Origin: Armatimonadota bacterium
GTDB lineage: Bacteria; Armatimonadota; Fimbriimonadia; Fimbriimonadales; Fimbriimonadaceae
NCBI GenBank assembly: GCA_022563855.1
Contig: JADFMN010000006.1
Location: 1 to 64,000, forward strand
Length of the DNA stretch: 64,000 nt
Direction of reading: 5' to 3'
Of the stretch, positions 7,714 to 17,650 are shown piece by piece. The notes under the pieces were generated by a model. It searched no databases, was not told the DNA's origin, and saw nothing but the letters and a program-made list of their open reading frames with translations. Both the position numbers and the translations under genes were made by a program. Every line of letters begins with the position of its first letter. Positions within the stretch are counted from its first letter, which is position 1.

Positions 7714-9270
7714 ATGGGATTGACGCAGAGACTTGTCAAAGTTCAAGGAGCCGTCCGGCGATTTATACCGCAGCTGGTCGGTTATCTGTGGGTGCCAGCA
7801 CTCCTCACGTTTTTCATTTCTGAGATAGGATGGGTGCCCTTCGAGTCTGTGCCGGGATTCCTGTTAGCAAGGGGGCTTCAGCCCTGGCTCATGCTGATGT
7901 TCGTGACGTCGCTGCTGTTCATGGCAAGCGTAAAGAAGGACACCAAGTTTTCGAACTGGCTCTCGCTGCTGACTTGGATCTCCGTGTTGGGAGCGTTCTC
8001 GCTCTGGCTGAGCGGCGTGGGCTGGCTGCCGAACGCGATGCAATTCATCGACGCAGACAGCTTGAGCAACTTCGACTATGTATACATTCTCTTGCTTCCG
8101 CTCGAGGCGCTCGATCTTCGCCTGATGCTGGTCATGGCCCTCGCGATGTGGTTGCTCGCTCTTCACAGGACGGGCGACAGCGATGGCGCTCATCCTATCG
8201 GAGGAAGATGGCGTCCGGTGTATGGTTGGGCGTTGGCCGTTTTCCTCGCGATGTTGCTGGAACAGTACAACATCTTCGACCACTTTTCCCTGTTGCTTGG
8301 TTGGACGGGGTCTGTGGAGGTCCTAGGATCGGACGCCTCGGAGTGGTTTGAGCGAGCCAACTACTATCGCGATTTTATCCCGAGTGTCGTTGTGTCACTG
8401 TCAGTTCTCATCATTCCCTTCTTCGTTGCTGCATGGAAGACTTGCGCGACGTTGGCCTTGAGTCCTGACCGAATGACCGTGGGGCTTGGGCGCGGGCTGC
8501 CTCTCTTTAGCGTTAAGTGGCGAAACGTGCTCAGCGTCAAAGAGCTGAGAACGCCTGGGAAGCCCGGTGCCTTCATTGTTGAGCACGGTGTCCTGCCTTG
8601 GTACAGGTTTCGGTTTGGATTGAGCAAGCGGCGCGATGGAGAAGCGACTGTTCATGCTCTGCTGAATATGTGCGAAGGCAAACGCCGGGTCGTGCGCGTG
8701 CGGAGGTACACGGACGCGGTGGGCTGGGCGCTAGTCGTTTTTTCGCTGGGCTGCATGATTGCGATGCAGAAGCTCATCAACTACTCCTTCGGGCTGATCG
8801 CTGCAGCCTCAACCGACTTGCCGCGCGTCTTCGAGTCAGCCGGCTACTTCCGGGAGCTGGCGATACTTGAATTCGCCGCGGCCCTGTTCTTTGGTCTAGG
8901 GGTCGGGCTGCTCTTCGCCCGCAACTATGGGGGGCTGCGGCTATGGCCGATCATCGGTGTCGGTGTAGGAGCCGGGATCATGCCAGGCACAACGATCGTC
9001 AGCCTCGTCTACATCGCGATCTATGCGATCCTTCTTTCTCGACTGGGGCCTGTGGAGCCTGTGCCACACTTGGTTTTCCCCGATCCTCTCTATACTCTCC
9101 AGATCCTTTGGGTCGATTCTCACACTGTTCAAATCGCCGTCGCCGCGTACGTTGTGGGAACACTGCTATCCGTGCGGCCTTGGTACAGCGCTCTTCCGTC
9201 ATGGCCGTACCGGTGGCGACGAGCCGATACGGAGTTTGTCAAGTTAGCCGAGACAGTGTCGGGTAACTAA
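7714..9270 (+). CDS. Hypothetical polytopic membrane protein
   Basis: 518 residues, not recognised. About ten hydrophobic segments: roughly residues 22-45, 55-72, 82-108, 122-150, 168-188, 215-245, 335-360, 385-405, 412-445 and 475-490. A hydrophilic loop at about 245-333 probably forms a cytoplasmic domain (ALSPDRMTVGLG, KWRNVLSVKEL, a PH- or YcxB-like strand pattern). GGGGA just upstream of ATG 7714 may serve as ribosome-binding site. No operon partner is evident: the tiny ORF lies 40 nt upstream and an oppositely oriented gene follows. Confidence 0.6.
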   Translation: MGLTQRLVKVQGAVRRFIPQLVGYLWVPALLTFFISEIGWVPFESVPGFLLARGLQPWLMLMFVTSLLFMASVKKDTKFSNWLSLLTWISVLGAFSLWLSGVGWLPNAMQFIDADSLSNFDYVYILLLPLEALDLRLMLVMALAMWLLALHRTGDSDGAHPIGGRWRPVYGWALAVFLAMLLEQYNIFDHFSLLLGWTGSVEVLGSDASEWFERANYYRDFIPSVVVSLSVLIIPFFVAAWKTCATLALSPDRMTVGLGRGLPLFSVKWRNVLSVKELRTPGKPGAFIVEHGVLPWYRFRFGLSKRRDGEATVHALLNMCEGKRRVVRVRRYTDAVGWALVVFSLGCMIAMQKLINYSFGLIAAASTDLPRVFESAGYFRELAILEFAAALFFGLGVGLLFARNYGGLRLWPIIGVGVGAGIMPGTTIVSLVYIAIYAILLSRLGPVEPVPHLVFPDPLYTLQILWVDSHTVQIAVAAYVVGTLLSVRPWYSALPSWPYRWRRADTEFVKLAETVSGN

Positions 9271-9368
9271 GCAGTGGCGCGGACGGGCCAGTCGAGCACC
9301 GTCAAGCTAATCTCGATCCCACTGCGCGATGCATCGGCACCTTAAGCAGCAATCGAAAACCTAAGACT

Positions 9369-10256
9369 CTAGCCCTTCAGCTTCGCGATTAGGAACGCCG
9401 TCAAGTTGCGGTACTCAGTAACCGCTGGGCCGTCGCGATACTGCACGTGGCACTCGATTCCGATCGCGTCCATTCGCTCTTTGAGCATGATTCCGAGGCG
9501 GGGATGGTGAACCCAAATTCCTGGGTTCGTTTTATCTGTGACAACAGAGTCCGGCCCGCCGTAACTGAGGAAAACGGGAACGTCGTCTTTGGTCAAATGC
9601 GTGATTGGCGACGCGTCTTCGACCAACTTCCGCACTTCCGGCCTCTCAACTTCGTCGTAAGACTTGATGTCGAAGAGTGGCAGCAGCGCAGGGTGCGGAA
9701 CCAAGATTCTTACGTCGAACCACTTGTAGAACGTACGCGGATCGAGCGTCGGTTGTCCGTTTGTAGAGCCCGCACAGATCAGCCTCGTCGATTCGCGCGA
9801 GACCGGGTCGTCAGATCGCGGATCAGCCATGTCGTCGTGGAACGCGAGCCACATCGAGATGCACGCGCCGGCGGAGCCGCCGTAAGCGGCGACGCGCTCC
9901 TTATCAAGGTTGAACTTCGCCGCGTTCGCTCGCAGCCACTGCACCGCGCGCGCGGCGTCGTGCATCTGCATCGGGTACGGCCCTTTGTCGGTCAGCCGAT
10001 AATCGATGCTTGCAAACGATATCCCCTGGCTCAGGAACTGCTCGACTACGGTTTGACGGATCTGCTTGCGAGTCCCGCCACGAAAACCGCCGCCGTGGAT
10101 AAAGATCACCAGCGGCGCGGGCTCCTCAGTATCGGCGATCCACAAGTCGATCTTCTGCTGGTCGCTGTCGCCGTAGGAGAGCCCCTCGTGGAACTCCTGC
10201 CCCGCGACGACCAAACAGAGAGCAAGAGCGGCGAGAACTGACGCGAAACGCACCAT
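9369..10256 (-). CDS. Secreted alpha/beta-hydrolase (carboxylesterase/BD-FAE-like)
   Basis: About 295 residues. A signal peptide starts at MVRFASVLAALALCLVVAG and the mature enzyme at about residue 21. The oxyanion-hole motif HGGGF, the nucleophile elbow GGSAG (GxSxG) and AVQWLRANAAKFNLD are typical of the hormone-sensitive-lipase/BD-FAE esterases. The late SYGGPDS segment probably holds the acid residue. It likely hydrolyses esters outside the cytoplasm; the substrate is unknown. The frame opens at a TTG at 10319, but the start at 10256 gives a proper signal peptide. Confidence 0.82.
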   Translation of the reverse strand: MVRFASVLAALALCLVVAGQEFHEGLSYGDSDQQKIDLWIADTEEPAPLVIFIHGGGFRGGTRKQIRQTVVEQFLSQGISFASIDYRLTDKGPYPMQMHDAARAVQWLRANAAKFNLDKERVAAYGGSAGACISMWLAFHDDMADPRSDDPVSRESTRLICAGSTNGQPTLDPRTFYKWFDVRILVPHPALLPLFDIKSYDEVERPEVRKLVEDASPITHLTKDDVPVFLSYGGPDSVVTDKTNPGIWVHHPRLGIMLKERMDAIGIECHVQYRDGPAVTEYRNLTAFLIAKLKG

Positions 10257-10402
10257 GTACTGACGGACGAAATTGGAATCGCCTGGTTCACACAGGCTGA
10301 TCGTGGAGCACTGTTTCAATCAATTCCGGCCCAAAACCAGGCGTATCCGAAACCAACCCAGGCCTACTTCGTGATACTCTAGTGGAGAGGACGTGTGTGG
10401 TG

Positions 10403-12229
10403 ATGGTCGAACCTTCTAAGATTTTGTGGCTGGTGTGTGCCGGGGTGAGCGCCGTAGGAGCGGTCGTGGCGAGCAGCCAACAGGCCCCGATTCGGGTTGG
10501 TCCCAAGGTCGTAGATGCTGCGGAAAGCGGGATCGGCCGGCTGGTGCGAGGAGTGTCCGGCGACACGATCAGCGGCTCGACTTTCTCACTCGAGACTGCG
10601 CCGGAGGCCAAGGGGTATGTCGTCGCAATGACAGACCTGACATGTCCGGTGACCCAAAAGTTCGCGCCAACTTTGGCGGCGCTCGAGGATCGATTTAGCG
10701 ATCAGGGGATCGTCTTTATCTTCGTCAACTCTAGCAGCGCCGACGAGCGCGACGACATCGAGGCGGCTGTGCGCATACACGGTTTTGACGGTCCGTACAT
10801 ATGGGACCCCAAAGGCAGGATTGCCGCAGAACTCGGCGTGAGGACAACGACTGAAGTCTTCCTGCTCGACGCGGCGAAGACGCTCGTCTATCGCGGCGCG
10901 GTGGACGATCAGTACGGCCTTGGCTATCAGAACGACGCGCCGAGGAACACGTATCTAGCTGACGCGATCGACGCAATGCTGGCTGGCGAAAGACCGGCCG
11001 TAGAAGCAACCACAGCGCCAGGCTGCTTGCTCATGGTCGATGCGCCGAAGATCGAGCGGAGGGTCACTTACTACGACCAAGTCGCACGCATTCTGCAGCG
11101 CAACTGCGTGACCTGCCACCGAGACGGCGGCGTCGCTCCGTTCGCGCTCGACACCTACGCGAAGGCGGACAACTCCAAGGGCATGATCAAGTTTGTCGTG
11201 AACAACGGCACGATGCCGCCGTGGTTTGCCGCGCCGGCGGAGGACGGTCACAGCCCGTGGGCGAACGATCGCACTTTGAGCGCGCGGGACAAGGCGGATT
11301 TGATGACGTGGATCGACGGCGGCACGCCAGAAGGCGACCGTGACGACGCGCCCAAACCGCTCGTGTTCCACAACAAGTGGGAAATCGGCGAGCCGGACGC
11401 TGTGTTCTCGATTCCCGAAGTCGTCGACGTCAAGGCGACCGGGCAGATGCCGTACAAGTACTTCCGCGTAGAGACTGGCTTTGAGGAAGACAAGTGGATC
11501 GATGCATTGGAGATCAAGCCGACCCACGGGGAGGTCGTGCACCACGTCCTCGTGTTCGTAATGGCAACCGACCCCAAAACCGGCAGGCCGACTCTCAGCC
11601 TCGACGCCCGGCTCGGTTTCTTCGCAGGCTATGTTCCAGGAACCAACAGCATAGAGTTCCCAGACGGGTTCGCGAAGTTGCTGCCCGCCGGCGCGACGCT
11701 GATGTTCCAAGTTCACTACACGCCAAACGGCGTTGCGACGAAGGACCAGACTGAGCTCGCGCTCAGATTCGCAGAGGAGCCGACAGAGCACGAGATACGA
11801 GTTCACGGGCTGGCAAACTTTCGGTTTGAGATACCTCCGGGCGCTCCCAAACACTCGGACTCGAATTCGGTGACGCTCCCACGAGACATCATGGTCACCG
11901 GGTTTCTGCCGCACATGCACTTACGCGGCAAGGCGTTCAGATACGAAGTCGAGTACCCGGATGGACGAACCGAGGTGCTGCTGGACGTGCCGCGTTACGA
12001 CTTCAACTGGCAGCTCGTGTATCGGTATCGCGAGGCGAAGCTCCTGCCGAAGGGAAGCGTGATCACTGCGACCGGATGGTTCGACAACAGCGCGAACAAC
12101 CCTGCAAACCCCGACCCGACCGCGACCGTCCGCTGGGGCGACCAGACGGATGAGGAGATGCTGCTCGGTTACGTCGAGTTCTACGTCCCCGGCCTCAAGC
12201 CTGGGCAGAAATTCGAGATCGGTCGCTAG
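10403..12229 (+). CDS. Redoxin / cytochrome c / copper type II monooxygenase-like fusion
   Basis: About 608 residues, exported (signal near residues 5-25). Residues about 40-190 are an AhpC/TlpA-like thioredoxin fold, but the expected CxxC is reduced to a single cysteine (TCPVT). Residues 235-239 form a haem c motif, CVTCH, with a c-type cytochrome domain to about 310. The rest resembles the copper type II ascorbate-dependent monooxygenase fold, with VVHHVLVFV, QVHYT and HMHLRG as likely copper-ligand histidines. This order is known from uncharacterised proteins of Acidobacteriota and Planctomycetota. An upstream GTG at 10382 is an alternative start. Role is unknown; extracytoplasmic oxidation is likely. 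Confidence 0.85.
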   Translation: MVEPSKILWLVCAGVSAVGAVVASSQQAPIRVGPKVVDAAESGIGRLVRGVSGDTISGSTFSLETAPEAKGYVVAMTDLTCPVTQKFAPTLAALEDRFSDQGIVFIFVNSSSADERDDIEAAVRIHGFDGPYIWDPKGRIAAELGVRTTTEVFLLDAAKTLVYRGAVDDQYGLGYQNDAPRNTYLADAIDAMLAGERPAVEATTAPGCLLMVDAPKIERRVTYYDQVARILQRNCVTCHRDGGVAPFALDTYAKADNSKGMIKFVVNNGTMPPWFAAPAEDGHSPWANDRTLSARDKADLMTWIDGGTPEGDRDDAPKPLVFHNKWEIGEPDAVFSIPEVVDVKATGQMPYKYFRVETGFEEDKWIDALEIKPTHGEVVHHVLVFVMATDPKTGRPTLSLDARLGFFAGYVPGTNSIEFPDGFAKLLPAGATLMFQVHYTPNGVATKDQTELALRFAEEPTEHEIRVHGLANFRFEIPPGAPKHSDSNSVTLPRDIMVTGFLPHMHLRGKAFRYEVEYPDGRTEVLLDVPRYDFNWQLVYRYREAKLLPKGSVITATGWFDNSANNPANPDPTATVRWGDQTDEEMLLGYVEFYVPGLKPGQKFEIGR

Positions 12230-13194
12230 AACCTTCTTCTGGCGATACCTGCGTAACCGACGACGACCATTTCAAATGGGGTCGGCGCAGTGACCGAACC
12301 GGGGTTGTCCTTGGCGAGCTGCCACATCCGTTGGAACGACAGGCGCGGCATGGCAAGAATCCGCATTGGTTTCCGGCTGACGGTTCGAACTCGGGCGGAG
12401 TTCTGCAGCGCGCGCTCGGCCTCAGAGCCCCGCACGAAGACCATGCGGACTGCATCCTGGATATCATCTCCGTTCCAGTTGAAGACCTTCGCTTCGACGA
12501 ACGTGCCGTCTTCGACCACCATCATCGTATCGAAGTCGGGCACGATCGCGATCGCGACGTAGTTGTAGCCGACCTGACTCATCTCGATTTCGTAGAACTC
12601 GTCGCCGGGCGTGTACTTGATCGTGCAGGTTGCGCTGTTGTACTTCGCAAACGCGTCGACTGGATTCTTGTACTTGAAGCCAAGGTCGCCCGTGAGATCG
12701 CCGGGGATCATGCGCAGCGTGTGCAGAAGATCGTACGGCCCGAACTTCGTGAGCGGGTGTATCTCAAAGATGTGATCGGGGTTGGTGCCGGGCTCCGGAT
12801 CGAGCGGCTCGCCCTGCGTGAACGTGTTCGTTCCCGGATGCTCGGGCCAAATGCGGTAGACGCCGGTGACGCTCACGCTGCCCCCGGTTTCTTCGAGCTG
12901 GTTCGCCAGAGTGACGGCTCTCCACTCTTCGTATGCGTTCATCGGCTCGGCGACGACGCGGAGCCCGATGTCGGGGCTTCTACCGGCGATGTGAATGTCT
13001 CCATCTTCGGCGAGCGATTTTGGAGCATCGTGAGCGCCATCCACCGCCAAGGTCGCAGAAATCGTCACGCGGTGTCGGTACTGATCGACGAATCCGGGCT
13101 GCAATTTGACCGTAGCCGCGAACGGCGCGACCATCGCCGCCGCAAGTATCGCAACGGACGCGAACCCACTTTGTCTGTGCCTTCTTCTCATCAT
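12226..13194 (-). CDS. Hypothetical exported protein
   Basis: About 322 residues with a signal peptide (MMRRRHRQSGFASVAILAAAM). No family recognised. The mature part is beta-rich and includes TISATLAVDGAHDAPKSLAE, a proline-rich middle (EPLDPEPGTNPDHIFEIHP) and KYTPGDEFYEIEMSQVGYNY. This last part describes a compact all-beta domain, possibly a carbohydrate or ligand-binding module. The ATG at 13194 has GGAG upstream; longer readings run into the divergent dehydrogenase gene. It converges with the redoxin fusion with a 4-nt overlap. Confidence 0.65.
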   Translation of the reverse strand: MMRRRHRQSGFASVAILAAAMVAPFAATVKLQPGFVDQYRHRVTISATLAVDGAHDAPKSLAEDGDIHIAGRSPDIGLRVVAEPMNAYEEWRAVTLANQLEETGGSVSVTGVYRIWPEHPGTNTFTQGEPLDPEPGTNPDHIFEIHPLTKFGPYDLLHTLRMIPGDLTGDLGFKYKNPVDAFAKYNSATCTIKYTPGDEFYEIEMSQVGYNYVAIAIVPDFDTMMVVEDGTFVEAKVFNWNGDDIQDAVRMVFVRGSEAERALQNSARVRTVSRKPMRILAMPRLSFQRMWQLAKDNPGSVTAPTPFEMVVVGYAGIARRRF

Positions 13195-13276
13195 TGATTG
13201 TCTCCAATGCCGTAATACCCCATCGGTAAAACGGCCCGACCTTGTTCGAAACGCGCCTTGCGGGTACATTCCCGAG

Positions 13277-14704
13277 GTGACCAAGAGCTTTATCTTCATG
13301 GTGGTCGCCGTCGTCGGCGCAACATCGTGTTCGTTTTTTACACGGGCCGACGACTCAAACGAGAGGCAACAGCGGGTCAGGGTGACGGAGCTGTGGGTGG
13401 AGAACTGCGCCAGCTGCCACGGCGAGAACGGCAACGGCGGCGGTGCCGGTACGCAAACTCTCTTGACGCGAGAGCTGTTCGGACAGGATTACGACCGGCA
13501 GTTCTACGACACGATCAAGAACGGTTCGCCCGACGGCGGAATGGATGCGTACGGCGAGACGATGAGCGACGAGCTTGTCTGGTCGCTGGTCGTTCACATT
13601 CGTGAGTTGCAATCGCGGTTTCTCCGCAGGCGCGACGGGTCGCCAAGATCTGTCGATGGCGTGTACTTGTCGCAGCGGCACAAGTTTAGGGTTGAAGACG
13701 TCGTCACGAGCGGGCTTAGCACGCCTTGGTCGCTCGACTGGCTGCCAAACGGGCTGATGTTGGTCACCAACCGCCCGGGCGGGATGCACGTTTATCAGGG
13801 CGGCAGGAAGATCGCCGACGTCACCGGTCTGCCGCCGGTGGTTCAGCGAAATCAGGGCGGCCAGATGGAGGTCTCGGTGCACTCTAGCGGGTGGGTCTAC
13901 ATATCGGTCGCCGACCCGGTGAAGGCAGGGCGCGGCGTGATGACAAGGCTGTATCGCGGAAAGATCGTTGCGACGCGTTCAGCGGCGAGATGGACTAGCC
14001 AAGAGACGATTTGGGAGGCCGGGCAAGAGTTCTACAGTACCGCAAGTGTGCACTTCGGATGCAAGATCGTGTTCGACGGCGAGGGGCACGTGTTCTTCGG
14101 CATGGGCGAGCGCGGCACGAACATGCGCGTGCAGGACGACTCGACGCCGTACGGCAAGGTGATGCGTTTGAATCTCGACGGTTCCATTCCCGCCGACAAC
14201 CCTGTCAAGGGCAATCCGATGTGGTCGACCGGCCACCGCAACCACCAAGGCCTGGTGTTCGACCTCGACGGCGTTCTTTGGGACACCGAGCACGGCCCTC
14301 GTGGTGGGGACGAGGTCAACTTGATCGTGAAGGGCAGCAACTACGGTTGGCCGATCAAGGCGCTGAGCATCAACTACAACGACTCTCCTTTCCGGATTCC
14401 TTGGAACTATGACGGAGAGGATTACGTGCAGCCCGTGTTCCGGTGGCTGCCTTCGACCGGCGCGTCGGGCCTTGACGTGGTCGACGGCGAAGCTTTTCCT
14501 AACTGGAAGGGCGACCTGCTGGCCGGCGGCCTAGTCGGCAACAACCTCGACCGCTTCCGCATGAAGGACGGAAAGATGGTCGAGCGAGAGGAGCTGTTGC
14601 ACGGCCTTGGCCGAGTGCGAGACATCGCGGTGCACAAAGACGGCACGGTTTACGTGATCCTGAACGGTCCTGACAAGATCATCCGGCTCGTGCCTGCGGA
14701 CTGA
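13277..14704 (+). CDS. Cytochrome c - PQQ-type sugar dehydrogenase fusion
   Basis: About 475 residues. A signal peptide (or lipoprotein signal, GATSC) is followed by a short c-type cytochrome domain with CASCH near residue 45 (ENCASCHGENGNGGG). From about residue 130 there is a six-bladed beta-propeller of the glucose/sorbosone (PQQ GDH-B) dehydrogenase family: STPWSLDWLPNG, HFGCKIVFDGEGHVF, STGHRNHQGLVFD, DTEHGPRGGDEVN, NYGWP. It is likely a periplasmic aldose or sorbosone dehydrogenase that passes electrons to its own haem. The start is taken as GTG 13277, which gives a short signal sequence; an in-frame upstream start would overlap the divergent gene. Confidence 0.88.
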   Translation: MTKSFIFMVVAVVGATSCSFFTRADDSNERQQRVRVTELWVENCASCHGENGNGGGAGTQTLLTRELFGQDYDRQFYDTIKNGSPDGGMDAYGETMSDELVWSLVVHIRELQSRFLRRRDGSPRSVDGVYLSQRHKFRVEDVVTSGLSTPWSLDWLPNGLMLVTNRPGGMHVYQGGRKIADVTGLPPVVQRNQGGQMEVSVHSSGWVYISVADPVKAGRGVMTRLYRGKIVATRSAARWTSQETIWEAGQEFYSTASVHFGCKIVFDGEGHVFFGMGERGTNMRVQDDSTPYGKVMRLNLDGSIPADNPVKGNPMWSTGHRNHQGLVFDLDGVLWDTEHGPRGGDEVNLIVKGSNYGWPIKALSINYNDSPFRIPWNYDGEDYVQPVFRWLPSTGASGLDVVDGEAFPNWKGDLLAGGLVGNNLDRFRMKDGKMVEREELLHGLGRVRDIAVHKDGTVYVILNGPDKIIRLVPAD

Positions 14705-14810
14705 TTTTTTTGGGAGTGCGCTGGCTTGACCGCGCTTTCAATCGGCGCGGCTTGACGCGCCGAAGATAGGAGTGTCGTGCATTCGAAAATCAGGAGCATC
14801 GACGCAATGC

Positions 14811-14832
14811 GTGATGCTCAGGAGACCCGCAC
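14811..14832 (+). repeat. Degenerate copy of the 22-nt palindrome module
   Basis: The right arm GGAGACCCGCAC is intact, while the left arm is changed to GTGATGCTCA. Better copies lie at 20302, 51679, 61539 and 62657. The rest of the 234-nt gap holds no gene that I can support. Confidence 0.5.
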
Positions 14833-14938
14833 AACAATGGAGGGGGGCTTGCTCGCAATGCAGGTTTCCTGCCACTCGTTTGCACTGCATCAGGTCTACC
14901 AGACGTGATTTCTGATAAGATATCACCGTGAGGAGAAG

Positions 14939-17617
14939 ATGAAAAGCATGACGATGAGCGCAGTGCTGTTGGTACTCGCAATAAGTGGCGGAGGGCGTCT
15001 TACGGCGTCGGAAGTGGTTCCGGGCCAGCGATTCTGGCGGAATACCGACGTCAGCGAGGCGACTTCGCTCTCGGAGGACTGGCACATCAAGGTCGTCCCT
15101 TCGCACCGATATGGAATCGGCCCGGCAAAGTACCGGCTGAGGAAAGAGGGTGAAGTCGTCTGGGAAAAGGACCTGCCACTTACGTTTGTCGAAGTGTGGA
15201 TAGCAGACGACGGCACCTTCGCAGGATTCGGTTACACGTTTGGCTACGAGGGGTTCGGTCCGAGCGATTCTGAGGGCGATGGAGAGCTTGTGCTGGCGAT
15301 CTTTGACGCCGCTGGCGAGATCGTTGTTCAGAAGATCTGGACGCGCGAATTTGGTCGGATGTTGCACGCTTCCCCGTCGCCGACCGCGACTGGAATAGTC
15401 TTCGTCGCGCCGACGGCGCAGGCGCTCATCGACGTTCGCGCGACAGGAAACAACACTTCGATGGCGGGTGTCTGGCTCGTAGATCTAGAGCATGGAACCA
15501 TCAACCGGGGCGCAGATCCTGCGCAGTATGAAGGTACGAACAGGGTGCGATCGTTTGCGGAGAATCTGCCCGGTACCCCGCTTGTGCTGACGCAGTGGTA
15601 TGAAGCGGCTGGAGGGTTGAGGTATGGGACGCGCTTCACGCTGACCCGAGTTGACGGATCGACCATTTGGGAGATGAGCCTGCCGGACGACTACACAAAG
15701 GAGTTCCGCAAGGAAGACCATTCGGAGCTCTCAACTATGGTTCAGCGCGAAGGGACGGTCGTCTCGATGGGAGATCGAACGTTTACTGTTCGCAGCGTTC
15801 TTCTGGAAAGGGAGTTTTCATACGAAGTCGGTGCCGCTCCAGATTGGAAGGTCTCGGAGATCGGCTCCAAACCTCCAGAGACAGAGGCTGAAAAACCTGA
15901 GCCGATCGACTGGAGAAGCGCACCTGTCAAAAAGATCACCGTAGCCTCGTCGTTTAATCCGGTAACGACAGAGCCCAGCGCGGTCGCGGGAGCGCGGGAG
16001 TTTGCTCTGACGGCAGACGGAAACTACGTCGTTCTGAAGCACAACAAGCGTTGGAGCGGGCTTATCGAGATCGATAAACGTGGTGGAGTCGTTGGCAAAT
16101 CAGAGCTTGAGTTTCTGCCAGATCCGGACAGTTCAGAAGTCCACTTCTGCCGTGCTGAAGGAACGGTCTATCTCGTGACTGTGAGCTACAACGACCGCAA
16201 AATTCCTGCGGAGATTCACCGAGTCGATTTGTCGAACGGCGCACACACGCAGATCGCCACGCTCGGCGGGACGAGGATTGGCGGTCTGTCGGCGTCACAA
16301 GGACGCTTCGCAATTTACGGTGCCTTGCCGAGCCAATACTCCTCGGCGGACTTGGTTGCGGTTTACGGTCTGCACGGCAAAATTCTGTGGCGGATCGTGC
16401 AGGACGGGTGGAGAGGCGATCCAGGCGAAATCATGTCGCCAGAGGCCGTCGTCATTCGCGGCGATGAGGTCTTCGTTCTTGAGAACATCGCCGACGAAGT
16501 CTCTGTGTATGACTTGAAGAGCGGAAAATTCTTGCGCGAGTACAACTTGGAGGAGCTTTGGGACGACGGCTCCATGTACGTCACCGATATGGTCCCGGTT
16601 CGAGACGGTTGGCTGATCAACAACTTTGGCTCAATGGAGTCGCTCGTGTTCACAGATCTCAGCTTCAACGTCAAGGTGAAGTTGGCGCACAAGTTCAAGG
16701 ACGGTCGGGACTTCTACATTTTCGGAATCCCGATCATCAGGCAGGACGGCACTGTCTGCCTCTTGGCCGACGACGTCCTGGTCGAACTCGATAGCGAAGG
16801 GGTCGTCTCCAGCGAAACCGGCGCCGACCGCTCAGGAGTGGAACTCTCTGAGGTTGCTGATACAAACGTTTTCGGCGACTCGCTGATTCTTCTCATGGAT
16901 CGCATGTCAGGGACGGTCTACGGCTTCACTCCTGGAGGAGAGCTGGTGCGCAGGTACGTGGTTGGGGCGGATGACTTCGAGCAGTCGCCTCCTTGGACAC
17001 GGTTCGACGTGAGCGACGACGGACACGTTTTCATAACCTCGTTCAAGCTGGAAGGAAAGATTCGGTTTTCGCCGGAGGGTAAAAGGCTTGATCTCCAGTC
17101 GGCGAGACTTACGTTGTTCGACATGACGAGCTCGACGGATAAGGAGTATCCGCCTCTGAACAAGAGGCCGCCGGGCGCAAAGTGGAGCGGACTTGGCCTC
17201 TTCGATGCAGATGGCGAGGAGGTCTACAGAATCAACCGCAGGCCGGACGAGCGCTGGATTGAAGGTCAAGGATACGTCGGCATAAACAAAGAGATCGCAA
17301 TAATCGACAAACCGTACGGTCTAGAGTTCGACGAGTTGGTCATCAGCTACTACACGGACACCGGACGCCCTCTCACTATGGCAGAGGTCAGATTCGAAAG
17401 CGACTTCGCGCTTACCTTTGCGTACGATGGGAAGTTCGTGTACGTGTTCCACCCAGACGGAGTCGTCGCCTTGGATCGCGACGGATCGATTGTCTGGCAG
17501 GCGAGCTACCCGAAGGGCGTCGACGATGTGCCGAGGCCGGTCGGTTTTCTCACCGACGGTCGACTGGTCGTCTATCTTCGGGACACGGTGTTCGTGCTAG
17601 TTCTCCCCGCCGCATGA
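14939..17617 (+). CDS. Large exported hypothetical protein, probable beta-propeller repeats
   Basis: 892 residues with a signal peptide (MKSMTMSAVLLVLAISGGG). No catalytic motif recognised. Repeating strand patterns such as DDGTFAGFGYTFGYEGFG, KRGGVVGKSE, GLHGKILWRI, DLKSGKFLREY, TPGGELVRRYVV and DRDGSIVWQA look like blades of PQQ- or NHL-like propellers. It therefore probably reads as two or more propellers in the envelope. The start is well supported: GAGGAGAAG directly precedes the ATG, and an extended -10-like TGATAAGAT lies about 20 nt upstream. Confidence 0.7.
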   Translation: MKSMTMSAVLLVLAISGGGRLTASEVVPGQRFWRNTDVSEATSLSEDWHIKVVPSHRYGIGPAKYRLRKEGEVVWEKDLPLTFVEVWIADDGTFAGFGYTFGYEGFGPSDSEGDGELVLAIFDAAGEIVVQKIWTREFGRMLHASPSPTATGIVFVAPTAQALIDVRATGNNTSMAGVWLVDLEHGTINRGADPAQYEGTNRVRSFAENLPGTPLVLTQWYEAAGGLRYGTRFTLTRVDGSTIWEMSLPDDYTKEFRKEDHSELSTMVQREGTVVSMGDRTFTVRSVLLEREFSYEVGAAPDWKVSEIGSKPPETEAEKPEPIDWRSAPVKKITVASSFNPVTTEPSAVAGAREFALTADGNYVVLKHNKRWSGLIEIDKRGGVVGKSELEFLPDPDSSEVHFCRAEGTVYLVTVSYNDRKIPAEIHRVDLSNGAHTQIATLGGTRIGGLSASQGRFAIYGALPSQYSSADLVAVYGLHGKILWRIVQDGWRGDPGEIMSPEAVVIRGDEVFVLENIADEVSVYDLKSGKFLREYNLEELWDDGSMYVTDMVPVRDGWLINNFGSMESLVFTDLSFNVKVKLAHKFKDGRDFYIFGIPIIRQDGTVCLLADDVLVELDSEGVVSSETGADRSGVELSEVADTNVFGDSLILLMDRMSGTVYGFTPGGELVRRYVVGADDFEQSPPWTRFDVSDDGHVFITSFKLEGKIRFSPEGKRLDLQSARLTLFDMTSSTDKEYPPLNKRPPGAKWSGLGLFDADGEEVYRINRRPDERWIEGQGYVGINKEIAIIDKPYGLEFDELVISYYTDTGRPLTMAEVRFESDFALTFAYDGKFVYVFHPDGVVALDRDGSIVWQASYPKGVDDVPRPVGFLTDGRLVVYLRDTVFVLVLPAA

Positions 17618-17650
17618 CGGTTCGTTTGCGAGGTGACGCCCCTTTGAGTT

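Noticed and set aside
13106-13276. Longer N-terminus for the PQQ dehydrogenase from an ATG at 13106
   Set aside because: It would overlap the divergent exported protein's start and gives no better signal peptide.
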